Shown one piece after another: positions 15,107 to 20,317 of a stretch of DNA of 20,317 nt. The notes under the pieces were generated by a model. It saw only the letters and a program-made list of their open reading frames with translations. It searched no databases and had not been told where the DNA came from. Source of the DNA: JAMIFN01 sp964608575 (GTDB lineage: Bacteria > Pseudomonadota > Gammaproteobacteria > Burkholderiales > Burkholderiaceae_C). Each line of letters starts with the position of its first letter. Positions within the stretch are counted from its first letter, which is position 1. The DNA is taken from assembly GCA_964608575.1 (NCBI GenBank), contig CAZSPW010000024.1, positions 1 through 20,317 on the forward strand. The letters run 5' to 3'. The position numbers and the translations under genes are program-made.

Positions 15107-15798
15107 TAACCGGCAGCCACACGGCTGATGCGGTAACCACTACCGCGCACAGTTTCTATACAGGCACCCGCCGGCCCCAAAGCTGCTCGTAGGCGTTTGA
15201 TGTGCACATCTACGGTGCGCTCTTCAATATACACATGATCGCCCCAAATTTTGTCCAGCAACTGGGCGCGGCTGTGCACGCGTTCGGCGTGTTTCATGAG
15301 GTAGTGCAACAAACGAAATTCGGTTGGCCCGATCTTGATTTCTTGCCCTTGATAAGTCACGCGATGCGCCCCAGCATCGAGCTGCAGCGCGCCTATGCTG
15401 ACGCTATCGCCGACTTGCTCAGGCGCACGGCGACGCAACACGGCACGCATACGCGCCAACAGCTCTTGCGGCGAAAAGGGCTTGGTGATGTAGTCATCTG
15501 CCCCCGCATCCAGCCCCTGCACTTTGTCCCCTTCGGCGCCACGGGCTGTCAGCATCAAAATCGGCACCGATTTGCTGCGCGGGTGGCTACGCCATTGCTT
15601 AGCCAACTGCACGCCACTGCTGCCGGGCAGCATCCAATCGAGCAAAATCACATCGGGCAACACGGCATCTATTTCGCGCTGGGCGGCCTCGCCGCCCTCG
15701 ACCCAGACAGGCTCAAAACCGTTGTGGCGCAAATTCACCGCAATCAGCTCGGCAATCGCCGCTTCGTCTTCAACAATCAATACACGGGGTTTACGCAT
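15106..15798 (-). CDS. phoB: Phosphate regulon response regulator PhoB
   Basis: PhoB is the transcription factor that binds PHO boxes and turns on phosphate-scavenging genes. The 230-residue protein has a receiver domain (1-120) with acidic pocket E10-D11, phosphorylated D54 in ILLDWMLPG, T84 and K106 in ITKPFSP. An OmpR-type winged-helix DNA-binding domain follows (about 130-228; IGPTEFRLLHYLMKH, SRAQLLDKIWG, RTVDVHIKRLRAAL, ETVRGSGYRI). It starts 18 bases after the phoU stop and overlaps phoR by one base. It should control its own operon through sites before pstS, which lie beyond the window. Confidence 0.95.
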   Translation of the reverse strand: MRKPRVLIVEDEAAIAELIAVNLRHNGFEPVWVEGGEAAQREIDAVLPDVILLDWMLPGSSGVQLAKQWRSHPRSKSVPILMLTARGAEGDKVQGLDAGADDYITKPFSPQELLARMRAVLRRRAPEQVGDSVSIGALQLDAGAHRVTYQGQEIKIGPTEFRLLHYLMKHAERVHSRAQLLDKIWGDHVYIEERTVDVHIKRLRAALGPAGACIETVRGSGYRISRVAAG

Positions 15799-15816
15799 CA
15801 GCTTGCCATCCTCGCT

Positions 15817-16518
15817 TTATTGCAGAGCCGATTCAATTTCGGCCAAAGTGGTGTGGCGCACATCTTTGCCTTCGACCAAATAGATGATGAGTTCGGCCAC
15901 ATTTTTGGAATGATCGCCTATGCGCTCAATCGCCTTAGCCAAGAACAGCAAATCCAAACTCGGCGAGATGGTGCGCGGGTCTTCCATCATGTAGGTGATG
16001 AGCTTGCGCACAAACCCGTCAAATTCGTGATCAATCAGATCGTCTTCTTTCAAAATCGCCAAAGCAGCTTTGGTGTCGAGGCGAGCGAATGCATCCAAGG
16101 CCTTGCGCAACAAACCTGAGGCCAAATCAGCCGCCACGCGCAAATCGCTCGAAGGCAGGGATCGCGTCGCACCGCTAGCAATGATGGAGCGCACCATGCG
16201 TGCCATGCGCGTAGCTTCGTCGCCCATGCGTTCTAAATTCGCAATCGCCTTAGAAAAAGCCATCAACAAACGCAAATCGCGTGCCGTCGGTTGGCGGCGG
16301 GCAATGATGGTGATGAGTTCGTGGTCAATCTCGACCTCCATGCCATTGACGCGCTGCTCTAGCGCAGTGACTTGTTCAACCGCCTCTAGGCTAAATTGCG
16401 ACAGCGCCAGGATGGCTTGGCGGATTTGCTCCTCAACCAAACCGCCCAGCTCCATGACACGGGCAGAGACTTGATTGAGCTCTGAATCGAACTGGGAAGA
16501 TAGGTGTTTATCGTTCAT
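15817..16518 (-). CDS. phoU: Phosphate transport and signalling regulator PhoU
   Basis: PhoU is a cytoplasmic, all-helical protein that links the Pst transporter to PhoR and keeps the Pho response off when phosphate is abundant. The 233-residue product shows the two-repeat PhoU helical bundle: FDSELNQVSARVMELGGLVEEQ at the N-terminus, NLERMGDEATRMARMV (the E-x-x-x-D metal-cluster motif) mid-protein, and ERIGDHSKNVAELIIYLVEG in the second repeat. I chose the ATG at 16518 because AGGAGC lies five bases before it; a start five codons upstream would place that site inside the gene. It lies 29 bases after pstB and 18 before phoB. Confidence 0.95.
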   Translation of the reverse strand: MNDKHLSSQFDSELNQVSARVMELGGLVEEQIRQAILALSQFSLEAVEQVTALEQRVNGMEVEIDHELITIIARRQPTARDLRLLMAFSKAIANLERMGDEATRMARMVRSIIASGATRSLPSSDLRVAADLASGLLRKALDAFARLDTKAALAILKEDDLIDHEFDGFVRKLITYMMEDPRTISPSLDLLFLAKAIERIGDHSKNVAELIIYLVEGKDVRHTTLAEIESALQ

Positions 16519-16547
16519 AAGGTGCTCCTGCAAAACGCTTTGGAAAA

Positions 16548-17333
16548 TTAGCCAAAACGGCCCGTGATGTAATCCTCAGTCTCTTTGCGCGTGGGTTTGA
16601 AAAAAAGCTGTTCAGTCGCACCAAATTCGACCAAATTGCCCAGATACATATAGGCGGTGTAGTCGCTGCAACGGGCGGCCTGCTGCATATTGTGCGTAAC
16701 GATGAGCACGGTGTAATCGTTTTTCAACTCGGCAATCAGCTCTTCAATTTTGGCGGTGGAGATCGGATCGAGCGCGGAGCAAGGCTCATCTAGCAATAGC
16801 ACCTCGGGCTTAATCGCAATGCCGCGCGCAATGCACAGGCGCTGCTGCTGGCCGCCCGACAAGCTGGCTCCACTTTGCTGCAGTTTGTCTTTGACCTCAT
16901 TCCACAGCGCGGCTTTTTTCAAGGCCCACTCCACGCGCTCATCCATATCGCTCTGGTCGAGCTGCTCAAACAGCTTGACGCCAAAAGCAATGTTGTCATA
17001 GATAGACATGGGAAAAGGCGTGGGCTTTTGGAACACCATGCCTACCTTGGCGCGAATCAACGCGACATCTTCTCGGCTGGTCAGCAGGTCGCGCCCATCG
17101 AGCAAAATTTTGCCCTCAGCGCGTTGCTCAGGGTAGAGTTCAAACATGCGGTTAAAAGTGCGCAGCAGCGTCGATTTACCGCAGCCCGAAGGGCCAATAA
17201 AGGCGGTTACTTTGTTTTGAGGAATATCCAAATTGATATTCTTCAAAGCGTGAAACTTGCCGTAATAAAAATTCAAATCGCGCACGGCCAACTTGATCTG
17301 TTCGGCGCTGGGCTTAAGCTCTGCTTGCATCAT
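16548..17333 (-). CDS. pstB: Phosphate ABC transporter ATP-binding protein PstB
   Basis: PstB hydrolyses ATP to drive phosphate import through PstA and PstC at the inner membrane. The 261-residue protein is of family length. Walker A is GPSGCGKST from residue 47, the Q-loop is VFQKPTPFPMS near 100-110, the signature motif LSGGQQQR is at 158-165, Walker B VLLLDEP is at 178-184, and the switch histidine is in IVTHNMQQA. YPEQRAEG and the end DYITGRFG are typical of PstB. Two ATG codons are in tandem at the start (17333 and 17330); either may be used. It lies 14 bases after pstA. Confidence 0.97.
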   Translation of the reverse strand: MMQAELKPSAEQIKLAVRDLNFYYGKFHALKNINLDIPQNKVTAFIGPSGCGKSTLLRTFNRMFELYPEQRAEGKILLDGRDLLTSREDVALIRAKVGMVFQKPTPFPMSIYDNIAFGVKLFEQLDQSDMDERVEWALKKAALWNEVKDKLQQSGASLSGGQQQRLCIARGIAIKPEVLLLDEPCSALDPISTAKIEELIAELKNDYTVLIVTHNMQQAARCSDYTAYMYLGNLVEFGATEQLFFKPTRKETEDYITGRFG

Positions 17334-17347
17334 AAAAACACTCGTCC

Positions 17348-18223
17348 TTATTTTTGTCTAGTCAGCACGCGCGCCAAGATATTGAGCGCCAGCACCGCCA
17401 AAGTAATCAAGAAAACCGCTGCCCAAGCCAACTGTTGCCAGTTTTCATAGGGGCTCATCGCGAATTTAAATATCGTCACCGGCAAACTGGCCATAGGGCT
17501 GGCCAGATTGGCGTTCCAGAATTGGTTATTCAAGGCGGTAAACAACAGCGGCGCAGTCTCGCCCGCAATGCGCGCCACCGCCAGCAATACGCCTGTGATA
17601 ACCCCCGCACGCGCAGCTTTGAGCGTGATACGGCTAATCACCTTCCATTTCGGTGTGCCCAAGGCATAGGCGGCTTCACGCAAGCTGGCGGGCACCAAAA
17701 GCAGCATGTTTTCTGTAGTACGAATCACCACAGGTATCACAATCAAGGCCAGTGCCAGCACGCCCGCATAGCCTGAAAAGCTTTTGAATCTGGCCACCAC
17801 CACGGTGTAAACAAATAGACCAATCACGATGCTGGGCGCAGACAACAAAATATCGTTCACAAAGCGCGTAGCTCCAGCCAGGCGGCTACTGGGCGCGTAT
17901 TCGGCCAAATACACCCCGGCCATGATGCCTATGGGCGTACCCACCAAGGCCGCCAAAGCCACCATCAGCGCCGAGCCAAATAGGGCATTGGCCAGACCGC
18001 CTGCTTCATTCGGCGGCGGCGTCATTTGGGTAAACAAGGCCAGGCTCAACCCGCCTAAACCTAAGCGCAAGGTTTCCCACAATATCCACACCAGCCAAAA
18101 AACCCCGAAAGCCATGGCCAAGAGCGATAGTGCCAGCGCCAATTGGTTCATGCGTTTGCGCCTGGCAAAACGCGCCCTGCGCATATGCTGCTCATAGTGC
18201 GTGACTTTGAAAGTTTCACTCAT
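17348..18223 (-). CDS. pstA: Phosphate ABC transporter permease PstA
   Basis: PstA forms the phosphate channel with PstC. The 291-residue protein has about six membrane helices, the first near 24-50. The permease coupling region is LREAAYALGTPKWKVISRITLKAA, which contacts PstB, followed by ARIAGETAPLLFTAL, a PstA hallmark. NEAGGLANALFGS and VNDILLSAPSIVIGLFVY are also typical. The start ATG overlaps the pstC stop (ATGA), so translation is probably coupled. The cytoplasmic N-terminus is basic (RRARFARRKRMNQ), as expected for an inside-facing end. Confidence 0.95.
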   Translation of the reverse strand: MSETFKVTHYEQHMRRARFARRKRMNQLALALSLLAMAFGVFWLVWILWETLRLGLGGLSLALFTQMTPPPNEAGGLANALFGSALMVALAALVGTPIGIMAGVYLAEYAPSSRLAGATRFVNDILLSAPSIVIGLFVYTVVVARFKSFSGYAGVLALALIVIPVVIRTTENMLLLVPASLREAAYALGTPKWKVISRITLKAARAGVITGVLLAVARIAGETAPLLFTALNNQFWNANLASPMASLPVTIFKFAMSPYENWQQLAWAAVFLITLAVLALNILARVLTRQK

Positions 18224-19200
18224 GATCGCGCTCCTTCGGATTTTTTCAGACGACTGAGCAACACTTTGGACAGTGCCAACACAACAAAAGTGATGAAAAA
18301 CAGTACCAAGCCCAGATAAATCAGCGAGGCTTGGTGCAGCCCAGCGCCCGCCTCAGCAAACTCATTGGCCAAGGCTGAGGTGATGCTATTGGCTGCCTCA
18401 AACACCGAGAGCGAATCGAGCTGATTCATATTACCGATAACAAAAGTCACCGCCATGGTTTCGCCCAAAGCACGCCCCAGACCCAGCATGATGCCGCCCA
18501 ACACCCCTGTTTTGGTATAGGGCAGTACCACTTTCCAAATCACCTCCCAAGTGGTGGCGCCTAGGCCGTAAGCTGACTCTTTCAGCAAAGCAGGCGTGAC
18601 CTCAAACACATCACGCATGACCGAGGCGATAAAGGGAATGATCATGATGGCCAAAATGATGCCCGCCGACAAAATCCCTATGCCAACGGGCGGACCCGAG
18701 ACTAAAGCGCCCAGATAAGGCCAATCACCAAAAGCCGCCTGCAAAGGCCGCTGCACATAACGCGCCAAGATGGGGCCGAACACCATCAGCCCCCACATGC
18801 CATAGACGATGGAAGGAATGGCCGCCAGCAACTCAATGGCTGTGCCCAACGGGCGCTTGAGCCAAGCGGGTGCCAGCTCTGTCAAAAACAGGGCGATACC
18901 GAAGCTCACAGGCACCGCAATCAACAGCGCTAGCGCTGAAGTCATCAGCGTGCCATAAATCATGACCAAACCGCCGTACTCATCCATCACGGGGTCCCAC
19001 TCGCTGCGCCACAAAAAGCTCAAACCATATTGACTGATAGCTGGCCAAGCGCCAATGACCAGCGACACCAAAATCCCCAGCAATAAGCCCAGGGTCAAGA
19101 GCGCCGCACCATAAGCGGCCAAGGCAAAAATCCGGTCGCCTAAACCAGCCGACCAAGGCCGTGGGCGCGCACGCCCCCTATCTAAACGCAGTGGTATCAA
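18220..19200 (-). CDS. pstC: Phosphate ABC transporter permease PstC
   Basis: This is the second channel subunit of the Pst importer, with about six membrane helices. The coupling region LLKESAYGLGATTWEVIWKVVLP and the following LGRALGETMAVTFVIGN are diagnostic of PstC, as is ELLAAIPSIVYGMWGL. No ATG is available at the N-terminus: a stop lies two codons before the first possible TTG (19218), and the first in-frame ATG comes only after the first membrane helix. I prefer the TTG at 19200 because AAGGGG lies six bases upstream; the TTG at 19218 would add six residues (MHKGFL) but has a poorly placed ribosome site. A non-ATG start would lower PstC output relative to PstS. It overlaps pstA by four bases. 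Confidence 0.93.
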   Translation of the reverse strand: MIPLRLDRGRARPRPWSAGLGDRIFALAAYGAALLTLGLLLGILVSLVIGAWPAISQYGLSFLWRSEWDPVMDEYGGLVMIYGTLMTSALALLIAVPVSFGIALFLTELAPAWLKRPLGTAIELLAAIPSIVYGMWGLMVFGPILARYVQRPLQAAFGDWPYLGALVSGPPVGIGILSAGIILAIMIIPFIASVMRDVFEVTPALLKESAYGLGATTWEVIWKVVLPYTKTGVLGGIMLGLGRALGETMAVTFVIGNMNQLDSLSVFEAANSITSALANEFAEAGAGLHQASLIYLGLVLFFITFVVLALSKVLLSRLKKSEGARS

Positions 19201-19246
19201 AAGAAACCCCTTGTGCAAACCCTAAAAATGACACTGATTTTCAGCA

Positions 19247-19266
19247 GCCTAAACACAGGTTTAGGC
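19247..19266 (-). repeat. Intercistronic hairpin between pstS and pstC
   Basis: GCCTAAAC (19247-19254) and GTTTAGGC (19259-19266) form a perfect 8-bp stem with a 4-base loop, joined to repeat copy 4. On the minus strand no U-tract follows, so it is not a standard terminator. It could stabilise the pstS end of the mRNA or reduce read-through into pstC, as REP-type hairpins do between binding-protein and permease genes elsewhere. Confidence 0.6.
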
Positions 19267-19288
19267 CGCCAAATCTGCCTGAGCAGCT
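19261..19288 (-). repeat. Interspersed intergenic repeat, copy 4
   Basis: The minus-strand reading is AGCTGCTCAGGCAG then ATTTGGCGGCCTAAA. It begins seven bases after the pstS stop codon, in sense with pstS and inside the pst operon. Its downstream end merges with the hairpin at 19247-19266. The core is identical to copies 2 and 3. Confidence 0.8.
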
Positions 19289-19295
19289 ATGTTTT

Positions 19296-20317
19296 TTACT
19301 TAATCACAATGCTCTTGCCTGAGCTGTCTTTGATGCTTTTCCAAGACTGGAAAATCGTCTTTTTCACAGCCTCTGGCATGGGCACATAATCCAAACTAGC
19401 CGCCGTGGCATCACCATTTTTATAGGCCCATTCAAAAAACTTCAAACTGGTGGCAGCTTGTGCGGGTTTGTCTTGGCTTTTTTGCATCAAGATAAAAGTG
19501 GCACCGCTGATGGGCCAAGCCGTTTTGCCTGCCTGATTGGTCAGGATTTGGTAATAGCTTTTGCTCCAGTCGGCAGAGGCAGCTGCGGCCTTGAAAGTCA
19601 AATCATCAGGCGATACAAATGCGCCTTGTGCATTTTGCATTTGCACAAAATTCATTTTGTTTTGCTTGACATAGGCATATTCGACATAGCCGATGGAGTC
19701 GGGCAAACGACCGACAAATGCGGCCACGCCTTCATTGCCTTTGCCACCCGCACCTGTAGGCCAGTTCACCGCCGTGCCTTCGCCCACTTTGGCTTTCCAT
19801 TCAGCGTTTACTTTGCTCAGGTAGTTGGTAAAGATGAAACTGGTGCCAGAACCATCAGCGCGGCGCACCACGGCAATCGGCGCATCAGGTAGATTCAAGC
19901 TAGGGTTGAGCGCCTTGATAGCGGCATCATTCCACACCGTGATTTTGCCCAGATAAATATCGCCTAAAACCTGCCCCGTCAGCTTTAATTGGCCAGGAGC
20001 CACGCCCTTGATATTGACCACAGGCACCACGCCACCGATAACGGTAGGGAACTGCACCAGACCTTTTTTCTCCAAGTCTTCGTCTTTCAGCGGCATATCG
20101 GATGCGCCAAAATCCACGGTTTTGGCCTCAATCTGACGCAGGCCTGCGCCCGAACCGACGGATTGGTAATTGATCTTCACGCCCGTGGCCTTGTTGTAAT
20201 CGGCCGCCCATTTGGCGTACAGCGGCGCAGGAAAACTAGCGCCAGCTCCTGTGGCCTCTTGCGCCTGCGCGCCTGCTACTGCGGCCACCGCCAAAGCGGC
20301 CAAAGCGAGGGAACGAA
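19296..20317 (-). CDS. pstS: Phosphate-binding periplasmic protein PstS (5' end outside window)
   Basis: PstS captures phosphate in the periplasm and hands it to PstCA. The reading frame is open to the right edge, so the true start lies beyond 20317. The visible N-terminus is the end of a signal peptide (RSLALAALAVAAVAGAQAQ, cleavage likely after AQA). The mature protein begins with TGAGASFPAPLYAKW; phosphate-contact motifs follow: SVGSGAGLRQ, DFGASDMPL, RRADGSGTSFIFTNYL and GNEGVAAFVGRLPDSIGYVEY. About 340 codons are present, so only the first few are missing. It heads the pst-pho operon; any PHO box controlling the operon should be just outside the window. Confidence 0.96.
   Translation of the reverse strand, partial: RSLALAALAVAAVAGAQAQEATGAGASFPAPLYAKWAADYNKATGVKINYQSVGSGAGLRQIEAKTVDFGASDMPLKDEDLEKKGLVQFPTVIGGVVPVVNIKGVAPGQLKLTGQVLGDIYLGKITVWNDAAIKALNPSLNLPDAPIAVVRRADGSGTSFIFTNYLSKVNAEWKAKVGEGTAVNWPTGAGGKGNEGVAAFVGRLPDSIGYVEYAYVKQNKMNFVQMQNAQGAFVSPDDLTFKAAAASADWSKSYYQILTNQAGKTAWPISGATFILMQKSQDKPAQAATSLKFFEWAYKNGDATAASLDYVPMPEAVKKTIFQSWKSIKDSSGKSIVIK

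Noticed and set aside
15202..16119. 305-codon plus-strand frame opposite phoB and phoU.
   Set aside because: It is antisense to two clear genes and spans their boundary; no protein family is recognisable.

Overview
The window looks like a stretch of core chromosome from a betaproteobacterium of the order Burkholderiales, most likely family Comamonadaceae. The evidence is the gene order (pstSCAB-phoU-phoB-phoR in one run, pyrE divergent from exoA, a lipid A acyltransferase divergent from metK), a MetH that lacks its homocysteine domain, an S-adenosylhomocysteine (SAH) riboswitch, and a short intergenic repeat containing AGCTGCTCAGGCAG, a style I associate with Comamonadaceae. Genus and species cannot be read from this. 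I see no rRNA, tRNA, insertion sequence, prophage or CRISPR array.

Layout. Positions 1-270 are non-coding. On the minus strand follow pyrE, a secreted DUF4124 protein and metH (4666 down to 271), with the SAH riboswitch directly before metH. exoA runs divergently from pyrE (4712-5521). Next is an ornithine-lipid operon, olsB-olsA (5661-7327), perhaps followed by a 38-codon membrane peptide. A convergent LpxL/HtrB-type acyltransferase (8320-7490) is divergent from metK (8666-9850). A scaffold gap (8391-8490) interrupts the metK leader; identical 55-base ends on both sides suggest an unmerged overlap. An M14 peptidase follows metK after 3 bases. pabB-pabC (fused) and sirB1 are divergent. The last third is the complete phosphate uptake and signalling operon on the minus strand; pstS runs off the right edge.

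How the genes fit together. Three themes appear. (1) The activated methyl cycle: metH regenerates methionine, metK makes S-adenosylmethionine, and both have RNA-level control signals in their leaders. The metH leader is a recognisable SAH riboswitch with a mutually exclusive ribosome-site hairpin. The metK leader ends in a strong intrinsic terminator and matches no class I can name. (2) Phosphate: the Pst transporter, PhoU and the PhoR-PhoB pair, plus olsBA for phosphorus-free membrane lipids, which in other bacteria are made under phosphate limitation. (3) Envelope and housekeeping: lipid A acylation, a periplasmic peptidase, folate (pabBC), pyrimidine salvage (pyrE) and DNA repair (exoA).

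Nothing here is an obviously new multi-gene system. The best candidates for something undescribed are the metK leader RNA, the small ORF after olsA, and the intergenic repeat family.
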